Counted from the stretch's first letter, positions 1-12,780 are shown. The stretch: DNA of 64,000 nucleotides from Leucobacter sp. OLIS6 (GCF_002752355.1 NZ_MRAV01000014.1:186001-250000), one strand, 5' to 3'. The notes: generated by a model not told the origin, from the letters alone. A program made the numbers and translations.

Positions 1-182
1 GGCTCGTCGCGTCGCGACTCGGTCGAGCGCAGCAGATCGAGGACGGCCATGAGCTCGCCCTGGTTGTTCGTCGCGCGGGGCCAGCCGCCGGCGCGCCATT
101 CCTGATCGCTGATCACCCAGGCCCAGCCGGCGGGACCGGGATTGCCGAGTGCGGAGCCGTCCGCTGCTGCAACGATCGTCAT
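1..182 (-). CDS. rnhA: Ribonuclease HI, N-terminal part (cut by window edge)
   Basis: RNase H degrades the RNA strand of RNA:DNA hybrids in the cytoplasm. The visible first 60 residues begin MTIVAADGS-like (MTIVAAADGSALGNPGPAGW) and contain the strand-1 catalytic Asp in the DGS motif, the GNPGPAGWAWV turn, and TNNQGELMAVLDLL, whose Glu is the second acidic active-site residue. The rest lies outside the window. The ATG at 182-180 is preceded closely by GGAGGG. The gene is divergent from the hydrolase at 308. RNase HI rather than a RNase H-like reverse-transcriptase domain is favoured by the short compact start. Confidence 0.85.
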   Translation of the reverse strand, partial: MTIVAAADGSALGNPGPAGWAWVISDQEWRAGGWPRATNNQGELMAVLDLLRSTESRRDE

Positions 183-244
183 CCCTCCATCCTGGCAGAG
201 CCGTCGGGGTGCCCGTGCGGACGCGCCCGCACCGGAGGCTTCTC

Positions 245-250
245 TATATT
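245..250 (+). promoter_or_regulatory. Candidate -10 (TATATT) for the hydrolase at 308
   Basis: TATATT lies in the divergent gap between rnhA and the hydrolase and would give a leader of about 50 nt before the ATG at 308. No convincing -35 is seen. Confidence 0.4.
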
Positions 251-307
251 GGTGTGGTGCCCGAGAGCCGTGAGCGGCTCGCAGCCGGACGAGAGGATCC
301 GAGACCC

Positions 308-1042
308 ATGATCGACATCACCAGCGGAACCGTGCTGCGCGCAGAGCGGGAGAACGTCGAACTGCGGACCTCGGACGGGCTCGTCCTCGTCGGAGAACTC
401 GCGGTGCCGGTCGGCCGCGCGCCGAAGGCCACCCTCGTGACGCTCCACCCGCTGCCCACCGCCGGCGGATTCATGGACTCCCACGTGCTCCGCAAGGCTT
501 CGTGGCGGCTGCCCGAACTCGCCGACCTCGCGGTACTCCGTTTCAACACGCGAGGTACATCCTCGCCGCGCGGCACCAGCGAGGGGTCCTTCGAGGAGGG
601 CGTGGGCGAGCGGCTCGACGTCGACGCGGCGATGCGTTTCGTCGCCGAGCGCGGTCTGCCGAACCCCTGGCTGGTCGGCTGGTCGTTCGGCACCGAGCTC
701 GCGCTGAAGTACGGTCTGCAGCACCCGATCGAGGGCGCGATCCTGCTCTCGCCGCCGCTTCATCGGGCGACGGACGCCGAGGTCGCGGCCTGGGCGAATG
801 CTGCGCCCGAGCTCATGGTGATCGTGCCGGAGTTCGACGACTACCTGCAGCCGGCCGAAGCCGCGGAGCGCTTCGCCTCGGTGCCGCGTGCCGAGATGAT
901 CCCGGTCGAGGGCGGACGCCATCTGTGGGTGGGGGAGAAGCAGGTTCGGCGGGTGCTCGACGAGATCGTCGGGGCGGTGGGAACCGCGCCGACGCCGCTC
1001 CCCGGCTCGGTCGCCGAGGAGCGCGTCGAGCCGCGTCGCTAG
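308..1042 (+). CDS. Alpha/beta hydrolase
   Basis: A 244-residue alpha/beta-hydrolase fold protein of unknown substrate, probably cytoplasmic because no signal peptide is seen. The nucleophile elbow is GWSFG with Ser127. LRFNTRGTSSPRG resembles the oxyanion-side loop of the dienelactone hydrolase/YfhR-like group. The likely acid is in EFDD near residue 185 and the base is His in GGRHLW near 212. I chose ATG 308, preceded by GAGAGG, over an upstream in-frame start at 149 that would run into the rnhA promoter. Its stop overlaps the stop of the convergent coiled-coil gene in a shared CTAG. Confidence 0.8.
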   Translation: MIDITSGTVLRAERENVELRTSDGLVLVGELAVPVGRAPKATLVTLHPLPTAGGFMDSHVLRKASWRLPELADLAVLRFNTRGTSSPRGTSEGSFEEGVGERLDVDAAMRFVAERGLPNPWLVGWSFGTELALKYGLQHPIEGAILLSPPLHRATDAEVAAWANAAPELMVIVPEFDDYLQPAEAAERFASVPRAEMIPVEGGRHLWVGEKQVRRVLDEIVGAVGTAPTPLPGSVAEERVEPRR

Positions 1043-4000
1043 CGGTCGGTCTCGCTGCCGCCCGTCGCGGAGGTCGCTGGATCGGTGTCCTCCGAGACCG
1101 GATCGGCGGCATCCTGGTCGACGATCGTGACGTCGGTGGCCTGCTGCGTCGCCGACGTCATCTTCTGCGCATTGGTGAGCACCTCGCCGAGGCTCTCGAA
1201 GTAGCGGGCGACGGCGCCTCGCTCGACCTTCAGCTGGGTCATGCGATCCTCGGCTGCGGCGAGCACCTTGGCGGCGCGGTTCTCCGCGCTCGTGAAGGTC
1301 GCGTGCGCCCGGCGCTCTGCTTCTTGGACGATTCCCGCGGCCTCGGTCTCGGCCGCGGCGCGGATCCGGTCGGCCTCGGTCGCTGCGGCGTCTTCGATGC
1401 GATGCTGCTCGTCCCGTGCCGTCGTGAGCCGCTCGTGCAGTTCGGCGAGCTGGGTACGTGCGGCGTCGAGCTCGCGCTGAGCGGTCTCGGCCGCCTCGCG
1501 CTGCCGGGCGGCGAACTCCTGCTCGAAGGCCTCGCGGCGCTCGGCCGTGCTGCGCTCGAACTCGGCGGTCTCGGCGGCGATGCGCTCGCGCTCGGCACGC
1601 ACCGAGTCGAGGGTCGCGCTGCGGAGCTCCGCCAGCTCGGTTTCTTCGCGGTGGCGGAAATCCGCGAGTTCCGCCACGGTGTCCGCCCGAAGCAGGTCGG
1701 TCTCCTCGGCGACCGCGGCCCGACGGGATTCGACCTCGCGCGCGACCTGCTCGGCCGCGGCTTCGCGCTCGTGGCGGAGCGTCTCGTCGTGCAGTTCGCG
1801 AGCCGCCGCGAGTTCGCGCTCGTGCTCGTCTCGTTCGCGCGAGATGTCACCGGCGAACTGCGCCCGATCGCGTTCGATCCGCAGCTCGAACTGCTCGCGG
1901 GAGAGCCCCAGCTCGGCCGCGGCCTCTTCACGGTCGATACGCATGCGTTCCGCTTCAGCACCGGCTTCGTCGGTGATGCGGGCCCGGTGCTCGGTGAGTT
2001 CCGCCGTGATCGTCTCGTCATGCAGGGTTCGTTCGTCGGCGAGCGTCGCCTCGTGCGCGCTGCGTGCTGCGGAGAGCCGGCGCTCCTGTTCGGTGCGCTC
2101 CTGCTCGAGGGTGCGCTCGTGCTCGGCGACCTCGGCCGCGATCCGCTCGTCGTGATCCGCTCGCTCGGTCTCCAGAGCGGCGCGGTGCGCCGAGAGTTCC
2201 GCGGCGACGGCGGCATCGTGCTGCTCCCGCTGGGCGAGGAGCTGCTGTTCCTGCGCCTCGCGTTCCGTGCGCAGCGCGTGCTCATGCTCGGCGCGCTCCG
2301 TTGCGATGGCCTCGTCATGCGTCGCGCGCTGCTCGGCGAGCTCCTGCTCTTGCGCGGCACGCTCCTGGGACAGCTCCGCGTGCTGGAGCGATCGGGCGGA
2401 CTCCAGCGCGGTGTCGTGCGCTTCGCGCTCCTCGGCGATGCGCTGTTCGTGCGCGGCCAGCGCAGCGGCGAGAGCGACTGCCTGGTCGTTGCGGGCGGTG
2501 TCGAGCTCGGTGCGCTGCGCGTACCGCTCGTCGGCGAGCAACTCGTCGTGCGCGTGCCGCTCGTTCGCGAGCGACTGCTCGTGCGCTTCCCGCTCGGAAG
2601 CGATCTGCTCCGCGGAAGCGGCGGATTCGCGTTCGATGCGCTCGGCATGGGCCGCGGACTCCCGCTCGATGCGGGCGTCCAAGTCGGTGGACTCGCGTGC
2701 GATGCGGGCATCGTGCTCCGCTGCCTCGCGCTCGATCCGCTCGGCGTGCTCGGTCGACTCGCGCTCGATCCGGGCGCGGTGCTCGGTGGTCTCCCGTTCG
2801 ATGCGGGCGTCCAGATCGGCGGATTCGCGCTCGATCCGCTCAGCGTGCTCCGCTGCCTCGCGCTCGATCCGCTCAGCGTGCTCGGTCGACTCGCGCTCCA
2901 GCTGCTCGTCGTGGGCCGCGCGTTCCGTCGAGATGCGCGTCTCGTGGGCGTCGCGCTCCTCCGACAGTGCGGTGTCGTGCGCGGCGCGCTCCTGCTCCAG
3001 CTGCGCCTCGTGGGTGCCGCGCTCACCGATCAGTCGGCGCTCATGCGCCTCGCGCTCGTCGGCGATCCGGGTCGCGTGCAGTCCGAGCTCGGCCGAGATG
3101 CGCTGCGCGTGCTCCGCGCTCTCGGTCGAGATCCGGAGGTCGTGCTCGGCGCGCTCATCCGCGAGCTGCGCCTCCTGATCCGAGCGTGCCGAGGTGAGCG
3201 CGGTCTCGTGGGCCTCGCGTTCGGCGACGATCCGCTGATCGTGGGAGGCGCGCTCGTTCACCAGTCGAGTCTGGTGCGCCTCGAGCTCCCGGGTGATGCG
3301 GGCCGCATGGGCCTCCCGCTCTTCGGCGAGAGCGGCGTCGTGGGCGTCGCGCTCGGTGACGATACGGGACTCGTGCTGTTCGCGGGTGCGGCCGAGATCG
3401 AGCTCCTGAGCCGCGCGCTCTTCGGCGAGGCGCTCAGCCTGCTCCTCGGCGAGCCGCGCGCGCTCGGCGGCGGCGGTCTCGTCGGCGCGAGCGCGCTCGC
3501 GCTCGGCCTGCTCCTGCGCGGACTGGATCCGTGCGCGAGCGGCCTCGTCGGTGCGCGCCTGCTCAGCGGCGACGGCTTCCCGCTGCTGGGCGAGACGCTC
3601 CTCGTGACTGCGCACCTGCTCGGCGATGCTCCGCTCGTGCGTCTCGCGCTCCTCGGCGATGGCGCGATCGTGGACTTCGCGCTCCTGGGCGATCCGGCCG
3701 CGGAGCGTCTCGATCTCGGTGCTCAGGGTGCGACGGAGCCCGTCCATCTCCTGCGCGAGTTCGCGCTCGCGGTTGGCGAAGCGTGCCTCGAGCTCGGATT
3801 CTTCGCGCTGCTGACGTGCGGCGAACTCCGCGCGGGTCCGCTCGGCCTCGCTCGCGAGACGAGCACGCTCCTGCGCCGCGTCCCGCTCGTTCTCGGCGCT
3901 CGATCGAGCGAACTGCTCGGCCTCGCGCTCGGTCGTGGAGCGCAGTTCGGCGGCCGACGCCTTCGCCGCCTCGAGCAGCCGCTCGACCTCCGCGCGTGCA

Positions 4001-4590
4001 CGGGCGAGCATCGCCTGAGCTTCGGCCTCGGCGGTCTCGGTTCGCGATGCGCCATCCCGCTCGGTGGCGGCCTGCAGCAGCTCGGCGGTGCGGCGGGATT
4101 CCTCGAGCAGCCGCTCGCTCTCGGCGGTACTCTCCGTCCGAAGTCGTTCGGCGGCCGCGCGCGCGGCGGAGACCGCGGTCTCCGCCTGTTCGGTGGCGCT
4201 GGTCACCAGTTCATCGGCGCGGCTCTGCGCCTGGCTCAGCAGTCGCTGGGTCTCGGCCTCGGTGGTGCGGCGCAGCTTCTCGGCGTCGAGGTCGGCCTGC
4301 GCCATGAGGCGGTGGGCGTGATCCTCCGCGATCTGCAGGCTCTTCTCGACGCGGAGCCCGAGGCCGGAGTAGCCGCTCGCGCCGAGCTCGGACACCTGGT
4401 CCTGGAGGTCGGTGATGAGGGTGCGCTGCTCTTCGCTGTCGCGGACGGCCTGCTGATATGCCGCCTGCAGCGACGCGAGGTGCTCCTGGAGCGTGCCGAT
4501 GTGCTGGGACAGGGCGCCGACTTTCGCATCGACTTCGCCGCGGTGGTAGCCGCGGAAGGCTTGCGAGAAGAGCGGATCTGCTTCGGTCAC
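1039..4590 (-). CDS. Very long DivIVA-like coiled-coil protein
   Basis: This 1183-residue protein is almost entirely predicted coiled coil, rich in Glu, Arg, Ala and His. The first 30 residues (DPLFSQAFRGYHRGEVD) match the N-terminal membrane-binding pattern of DivIVA/Wag31, where F..(A/V)xRGYxxxEVD is typical. Residues about 80-300 are Ala-rich heptads. About 300-900 is a tract of dozens of degenerate 14-residue units such as EREAHERRIxxE. The C-terminus is short and acidic/Thr-rich. Size and layout recall actinobacterial polar scaffold proteins such as Scy, so a cytoskeletal or growth-pole role is my inference. The GTG start at 4590 has GGAGG six bases upstream. Wag31 itself is only about 250-400 residues, so this is a separate protein. 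Confidence 0.75.
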   Translation of the reverse strand: MTEADPLFSQAFRGYHRGEVDAKVGALSQHIGTLQEHLASLQAAYQQAVRDSEEQRTLITDLQDQVSELGASGYSGLGLRVEKSLQIAEDHAHRLMAQADLDAEKLRRTTEAETQRLLSQAQSRADELVTSATEQAETAVSAARAAAERLRTESTAESERLLEESRRTAELLQAATERDGASRTETAEAEAQAMLARARAEVERLLEAAKASAAELRSTTEREAEQFARSSAENERDAAQERARLASEAERTRAEFAARQQREESELEARFANRERELAQEMDGLRRTLSTEIETLRGRIAQEREVHDRAIAEERETHERSIAEQVRSHEERLAQQREAVAAEQARTDEAARARIQSAQEQAERERARADETAAAERARLAEEQAERLAEERAAQELDLGRTREQHESRIVTERDAHDAALAEEREAHAARITRELEAHQTRLVNERASHDQRIVAEREAHETALTSARSDQEAQLADERAEHDLRISTESAEHAQRISAELGLHATRIADEREAHERRLIGERGTHEAQLEQERAAHDTALSEERDAHETRISTERAAHDEQLERESTEHAERIEREAAEHAERIERESADLDARIERETTEHRARIERESTEHAERIEREAAEHDARIARESTDLDARIERESAAHAERIERESAASAEQIASEREAHEQSLANERHAHDELLADERYAQRTELDTARNDQAVALAAALAAHEQRIAEEREAHDTALESARSLQHAELSQERAAQEQELAEQRATHDEAIATERAEHEHALRTEREAQEQQLLAQREQHDAAVAAELSAHRAALETERADHDERIAAEVAEHERTLEQERTEQERRLSAARSAHEATLADERTLHDETITAELTEHRARITDEAGAEAERMRIDREEAAAELGLSREQFELRIERDRAQFAGDISRERDEHERELAAARELHDETLRHEREAAAEQVAREVESRRAAVAEETDLLRADTVAELADFRHREETELAELRSATLDSVRAERERIAAETAEFERSTAERREAFEQEFAARQREAAETAQRELDAARTQLAELHERLTTARDEQHRIEDAAATEADRIRAAAETEAAGIVQEAERRAHATFTSAENRAAKVLAAAEDRMTQLKVERGAVARYFESLGEVLTNAQKMTSATQQATDVTIVDQDAADPVSEDTDPATSATGGSETDR

Positions 4591-4906
4591 GAGGGTCCTC
4601 CGGAATGGTGGCTGCCCGGTACGCGTCGGAAGGGTCCGTCTGCGCGCCGGAGATCTGTCTCATCGTAGAACATTTCGGCCGGTCAGGAGCCGGAGATGAC
4701 ATCCCGGACCGGTGACGTTCGAGCCGACGCGGCGCCCGCTCCATCCGGGGGACGCAGTGCGCGGTCCGCATGGGATTCCGCTGAACGCGAAGACGTACCC
4801 ACCCGCCCCTCGGAAAGCTCCGGTACCGTTGAAGCTTGAATTGTCTGTGGATGGCGAGATGCGACGCGCGGGAGCGCGATCGGATCCGCCGATGAAGGAG
4901 GACCGC
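4591..4906. promoter_or_regulatory. Divergent intergenic region (316 bp) without a gene
   Basis: The region separates the coiled-coil gene (minus) from the membrane protein gene (plus). On the minus strand a TACGAT hexamer at 4662-4667 could be the -10 of the coiled-coil gene, giving a leader of about 65 nt. On the plus strand the only clear signal is AAGGAGG at 4895-4901, the ribosome site of the next gene. The middle (about 4825-4860) is the most AT-rich part and probably holds the plus-strand promoter, but I cannot place it. Confidence 0.4.
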
Positions 4907-6850
4907 GTGCGGTTTTTCGGTGCCATCACCGCCCTGGTGCTCGCCGGCGTCATGCTCATCCTCGGGATCGGCCAGCGGACCTTCCTCGCGGGACCGGCCG
5001 AGATCGAGTTCCAGGCCGAGTCGAGCGGGGAGGAGCACTACGCGGTGATCCCGGCTTCGGTCTTCGATGAGGTGGCCGGGCAGCCGAGCGTCGTGCTCGA
5101 GGGCAAGAACGCCTTCGCGGCGATCGGTGCGTCCCGCGATGTCGAGGCCTGGGCGGCGGAATACCGCCACCTCGAGATCGGTGCCGATACGAAGCAGAAG
5201 CGCTTGAACGCCGCGACGGTCGCCGCCGAGGCCCCGAAGGCAGCGGAGGGCGGAGACTCCAAGGCCGACGCGGCCAAGACGCCCGAACCCCTGGACCCGC
5301 GGGGCAGCGATCTCTGGCTCGCCGAGTACGGCACGGGCGTGTCGAACGCGGGCGCGTCCCCGTCCGCCTCCGACGGAGCCGGAACGCTGCGGGTGCCCGT
5401 CGCGCTCAACCCGGATCAGTCGATCCTCATCGCGACGAACGGCACGGAGCCGCTGCCGCAGAAGATCGCGATCGCCTGGTCGCAGGACCGCAGCACTCCG
5501 CTGGCGGGACCGTTCCTCGTGGCCGGCGGCGTCCTGGCGCTGATCGGTGCGCTGCTCTACCTGCTCGCGGTCGACCACGACCGCCGCGGTCTCGGACCGC
5601 GGCGCGGTCGGCGCGGGCCGCTGCAAGGCATCCGCAACTTCTTCCGCGGCGGCGGCAAGCGGCGGGCGGCGCCCTCCACCACGACCGAAGCGCCGAAGGC
5701 CGCGGACGCGGGCTCCGGAACCGCTCAGCGCACGGCGGTGCGCAGGCTCCGACGCGCGGCGATCCCCATCGGGCTCGCCGGGCTGCTGGCGCTGAGCGGC
5801 TGCTCCGCTTCGTACTGGCCCCAGTTCGGCGGCGACGCGGTTCCGACCGAGTCGACCACCAGTCCGAGCCCGTCCAAGTCCGCACCGGTCCCGGTGAACG
5901 ATGACCAGATCAAGCGGATCATCGGCAGCGTCGCGGACGCCGCGACTCAGGGCGACGACAGCCTCGACGCGAAGCAGCTCGAAGCCCGGTTCACGGGCGA
6001 CGCGCTGCAGCAGCGCACCGCCAACTACAAGATCCGGGCCAAGGTGAAGGACTACGAAGTGGTCCCGCCCCGCATCACGAACCGCCAGGAGTCCTACAAG
6101 TTGGTGCAGAGCACCGAGGACTGGCCCCGCGTGGTCCTGGCGACCGTCGCCTCCGAGCCCGGCGTCAAGAAGGCCTCCACGCCGAGCCCCAGTGCGCAGT
6201 CCGATGCTGCGCAGCAGCAGGAGGAATCGCCGACGCTCGCGCTGATGCTCGTGCAGGACAACCCGCACGTGAACTTCCAGGTGTCGCGCGTCATCGCGCT
6301 CCGAGGCGGGCAGAAGATGCCCGACGCCGCGCCGGCGGAGGAGGGCACCGCGCGCGTCTCCGACGATCTGAGCACGCTCGCGCTCACCCCGGCGGCTGCG
6401 GTCGCCGACTACGCCAAGGTGCTGCAGGGCGGCGACAAGGTCGCCGAGGCGAGTGCGTTCAACCTGCAGGACGACGTCCTCGTCACGAAGAGCGGGGCGG
6501 CGTGGGTCGCTCAGGCGCAGGCCAAGGCGAAGAAGGATGGCAACGAGTCGGTCAAGTACTCGGTGACCGTGACCCCCAGCGACTCCGAGCTGATCAGCCT
6601 GTCCACCGGTGTCGGTGGCGCTCTCGTGAGCGCGACCCTCCGCGAGGAGCGCATCGAGGATTCGGCCGGAGGCCGCGCCAAGCCCACGGCGACCGCGAGC
6701 GTGACCGCGCTCTCGGGTCTCGAGGGCCGTCAGGACAAGCTGGTTCGCGTGGTCACGCACCAGATCCTGTTCTTCATCCCGAGTAAGACGAGCGGCGGAC
6801 AGGTCCAGCGGCTCGGCGTGACCAGCGAGCTCGTAGAGGCGAGGAAGTAA
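4907..6850 (+). CDS. Multi-span envelope protein with an internal lipobox-like site
   Basis: A 647-residue protein of no family I recognise. It has an N-terminal membrane segment (about 3-27), an Ala/Pro/Asp-rich presumably extracytoplasmic part (28-200), a second segment (201-222), a very basic cytoplasmic stretch (223-283) and a third hydrophobic segment ending in LLALSGC (Cys299), which looks like a lipobox in mid-protein. The remaining 350 residues look extracytoplasmic, low in hydrophobic runs and with Thr/Ser/Pro linkers. The GTG at 4907 is chosen because AAGGAGG ends five bases before it. An ATG at 4892 is in frame but lacks a ribosome site. It lies 4 nt before the thioredoxin-TPR gene and is surely cotranscribed with it. 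Confidence 0.6.
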   Translation: MRFFGAITALVLAGVMLILGIGQRTFLAGPAEIEFQAESSGEEHYAVIPASVFDEVAGQPSVVLEGKNAFAAIGASRDVEAWAAEYRHLEIGADTKQKRLNAATVAAEAPKAAEGGDSKADAAKTPEPLDPRGSDLWLAEYGTGVSNAGASPSASDGAGTLRVPVALNPDQSILIATNGTEPLPQKIAIAWSQDRSTPLAGPFLVAGGVLALIGALLYLLAVDHDRRGLGPRRGRRGPLQGIRNFFRGGGKRRAAPSTTTEAPKAADAGSGTAQRTAVRRLRRAAIPIGLAGLLALSGCSASYWPQFGGDAVPTESTTSPSPSKSAPVPVNDDQIKRIIGSVADAATQGDDSLDAKQLEARFTGDALQQRTANYKIRAKVKDYEVVPPRITNRQESYKLVQSTEDWPRVVLATVASEPGVKKASTPSPSAQSDAAQQQEESPTLALMLVQDNPHVNFQVSRVIALRGGQKMPDAAPAEEGTARVSDDLSTLALTPAAAVADYAKVLQGGDKVAEASAFNLQDDVLVTKSGAAWVAQAQAKAKKDGNESVKYSVTVTPSDSELISLSTGVGGALVSATLREERIEDSAGGRAKPTATASVTALSGLEGRQDKLVRVVTHQILFFIPSKTSGGQVQRLGVTSELVEARK

Positions 6851-6854
6851 CCAG

Positions 6855-7823
6855 ATGAGTCAGCAGATGCCCGAGCGGATCCCCGGCGGCGGGGTCGACC
6901 TGAGCCACCTCGCTGCGCGGGCCCAGCAGCCCGCGCAGGGGAGTGCGCCCGCGGGCGCACCCGGCGGAGGACAGGTGGTCGATGTTCCAGCGGTGGTGTT
7001 CGATCTCACCGATGCGACCTTCGAGCAGGCCATGCAGCTCTCGTCCGTCGTGCCCGTGGTCATCGACCTCTGGGCCGAGTGGTGCCAGCCCTGCAAGACG
7101 CTGAGCCCCGTGCTCGAGAAGGTGACGCGGCAGAGCGCGGGACAGCTGGTGCTGGCGAAGGTGGACGTCGATGCGAACCCCGGGCTCGCCCAGGCGTTCC
7201 AGGCGCAGTCGATCCCGACGATCGTCGCGCTCGTCGGCGGACGGCCGGTCCCGCTGTTCCAGGGCGCGGTGCCCGAGGCCCAGGTGCGCGAGGTGTTCGT
7301 CCAGCTGCTGCAGCTCGCCGCGGAGCAGGGAGTCACCGGCCGCGTGAGCGCTCCGGATCTCGACGGCGAGGCGCAGACCGACGCTGCGGTGCCGGCCGAA
7401 CCCGAGGTGCCCGAGGCGCACAAGCCCGCTCTCGAAGCGCTGGAGCGCGGCGACTACGCCGCTGCTGCCGCGGCCTACCACGACGTGCTCGCGAAGTCTC
7501 CGAGGGACGCCGAGGCGAAGGCCGCGCTCGCGCAGGTCACGCTGCTGCTGCGTCTGCAGGGCAAGAGCGCCGACGATATCCGTGCGGCCGCCGCCGATCG
7601 TCCGACGGACGTCGAAGCGCAACTGGCGGTGGCCGACCTGGACCTCTCGGGCGGTCACGTCGAGGACGCGCTGCTGCGCCTGCTCGAGCTGTTCGCGGAG
7701 CGGACCGATGCCGACGAGCGGAGCGCGATCCGGGAGCGTCTGCTCGACTACTTCGAGGTGGTCGGAACCGCCGACCCGCGTGTCGTCGCCGCGCGGGGGC
7801 GACTCGCGAGCCTGCTCTACTGA
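6855..7823 (+). CDS. Thioredoxin-domain TPR protein (CnoX/YbbN-like co-chaperone)
   Basis: This 322-residue cytoplasmic protein has a disordered Ala/Gly/Pro N-terminus (1-45), a thioredoxin fold (46-155) and tetratricopeptide-like helices (185-322), the architecture of YbbN/CnoX, which protects client proteins from oxidation and passes them to chaperones. Unlike E. coli CnoX (SxxC), it keeps a full CxxC site, WCQPCK with Cys77 and Cys80, and the cis-Pro of SIPT, so it may be redox-active. It starts 4 nt after the stop of the membrane protein and ends 8 nt before the cysteine desulfurase, with the ribosome site GAGGAAG inside the preceding gene. Confidence 0.85.
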   Translation: MSQQMPERIPGGGVDLSHLAARAQQPAQGSAPAGAPGGGQVVDVPAVVFDLTDATFEQAMQLSSVVPVVIDLWAEWCQPCKTLSPVLEKVTRQSAGQLVLAKVDVDANPGLAQAFQAQSIPTIVALVGGRPVPLFQGAVPEAQVREVFVQLLQLAAEQGVTGRVSAPDLDGEAQTDAAVPAEPEVPEAHKPALEALERGDYAAAAAAYHDVLAKSPRDAEAKAALAQVTLLLRLQGKSADDIRAAAADRPTDVEAQLAVADLDLSGGHVEDALLRLLELFAERTDADERSAIRERLLDYFEVVGTADPRVVAARGRLASLLY

Positions 7824-7831
7824 GTCCGGAC

Positions 7832-8998
7832 GTGCGCGCCTACCTCGATCATGCCGCGACGGCCCCGATGCCCGACGAGGTCCTCGCCGGGTACGCCGAA
7901 GCGCTGCGGACCGTCGGGAATCCGGCGTCGACCCACGGGCACGGCCAAGCGGCCAGCGCGCGCCTCGAGGCCGCGCGCGAGGGGCTCGCGCAGCGCTTCG
8001 GCTGCACCCCGGCCGAGGTCACGCTGACCTCGGGCGGGACCGAGTCGATCAACCTCGGCCTCAAGGGGCTCTTCTGGGCGCGACGGCGGGCGGGTTCCGG
8101 CCCGGTGGTGCTGGTCGCGGACGGCGAACACCACGCGACGATCGAGGCCGCCGAGTGGCTCCGGGACGCGCAGGGCGCGGAACTGCGCTGGATCCCGCTC
8201 GACGGGACCGGCCGACTCACTCCCGGAGCGCTGACCGCCGCCATCGCCGAAGCCGGTGCGGAACGGGTCGCTCTGATCTCCTTCCTCGCGGCGAACAACG
8301 AGGTCGGCACGGTGAACGACACCGTCGCCCTCTGCGGGATCGCGAGGACCGCCGGGATCCCGGTCCATGTTGATGCCGTGGCGGCGCTCGGTCAGCTGCC
8401 GATCGATTTCCGCGGGAGCGGAGCCGCGCTGATGAGCCTGTCGGCTCACAAGATCGGTGGGCCGGTCGGGATCGGAGCGCTGCTCATCGACCGCGGTACC
8501 ACGATCGATCCGCTGCAGCACGGGGGATCGCAGCAGCGCGGACGGTCGGGTACGCAGGACGTCGCGGGTGCGGTCGGATTCGCACTCGCGGCGGAGCTCG
8601 CCGCGCCCGAGGCCCCGCGGCTCGAACGCATCCGCGCGCTCAGGGATCGTCTGGTCTCGGGCGTTCGCGACGCTGTTCCCGATGCGGTGCTGCGCGGGGC
8701 AGCCGCGGCCGACGGGCGGCTGCCCGGCAACGCCCACTTCACCTTCCCCGGGTGCCAGGGGGACTCGCTCGTGTTCCTGCTGGACGCGGCGGGGATCTCG
8801 GCGTCGGTCGGGTCCGCGTGCCGGGCCGGCGTCGCCGAGACCTCGCACGTGCTGCTCGCGATGGGGCTCGACGACGAGGTCGCGGCCGGTGCGCTCCGTT
8901 TCACCATCGGCTTCGACACGACGGAGACCGAGATCGAACTGCTGCTGCGGGAACTGCCGGGCGCCGTCGAGCGTGCGCGGAGCGCCGGACTGAGCTGA
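7832..8998 (+). CDS. Cysteine desulfurase (IscS/NifS class)
   Basis: A PLP enzyme that takes sulfur from L-cysteine as an enzyme persulfide. The 388-residue protein shows the AYLDHAAT start, the TSGGTESIN pocket, EHHATIE, the HVDAVAALGQ strand, the PLP-binding lysine in SAHKIGGPVG (Lys207) and the persulfide cysteine in the mobile loop SVGSACRAG (Cys330). The GTG at 7832 lies 8 nt after the thioredoxin-TPR stop with no good ribosome site, so translation is probably coupled. The next gene is mnmA, whose product needs persulfide sulfur for tRNA 2-thiouridine, so sulfur transfer to MnmA is the likely job. A role in Fe-S assembly is not excluded. Confidence 0.9.
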   Translation: MRAYLDHAATAPMPDEVLAGYAEALRTVGNPASTHGHGQAASARLEAAREGLAQRFGCTPAEVTLTSGGTESINLGLKGLFWARRRAGSGPVVLVADGEHHATIEAAEWLRDAQGAELRWIPLDGTGRLTPGALTAAIAEAGAERVALISFLAANNEVGTVNDTVALCGIARTAGIPVHVDAVAALGQLPIDFRGSGAALMSLSAHKIGGPVGIGALLIDRGTTIDPLQHGGSQQRGRSGTQDVAGAVGFALAAELAAPEAPRLERIRALRDRLVSGVRDAVPDAVLRGAAAADGRLPGNAHFTFPGCQGDSLVFLLDAAGISASVGSACRAGVAETSHVLLAMGLDDEVAAGALRFTIGFDTTETEIELLLRELPGAVERARSAGLS

Positions 8999-9082
8999 AA
9001 CTCCGGGATCGGCATCGCGCGGAGCGATGACGGCGGACGGGTGCGCTCGGAAACGGCGTGCACCGGAGGCCGGGAGTCGCCG

Positions 9083-9088
9083 TAGAAT
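9083..9088 (+). promoter_or_regulatory. Leaderless -10 (TAGAAT) of mnmA
   Basis: TAGAAT ends six bases before the mnmA ATG at 9095, so transcription should start at or next to the start codon. No Shine-Dalgarno sequence is needed or seen. Confidence 0.6.
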
Positions 9089-9094
9089 GGACGG

Positions 9095-12762
<3,668 letters not shown>

Positions 12763-12780
12763 GCGGCGCCTCCGGGCGAG

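Noticed and set aside
149-307. Upstream in-frame extension of the first hydrolase gene from 149
   Set aside because: It overlaps the rnhA start and encodes an Arg-rich segment unlike the family. ATG 308 has a ribosome site and the normal length.
502-4668. A plus-strand open frame of about 1388 codons opposite the coiled-coil gene
   Set aside because: It has the codon-position GC bias of an antisense shadow, no ribosome site, and the minus-strand gene has the clear DivIVA-like head and heptad pattern.
4211-6760. Long minus-strand frame opposite the membrane protein gene, and similar ones opposite mnmA and ligA
   Set aside because: All are Arg/His/Asp-rich shadows without family motifs or start signals.
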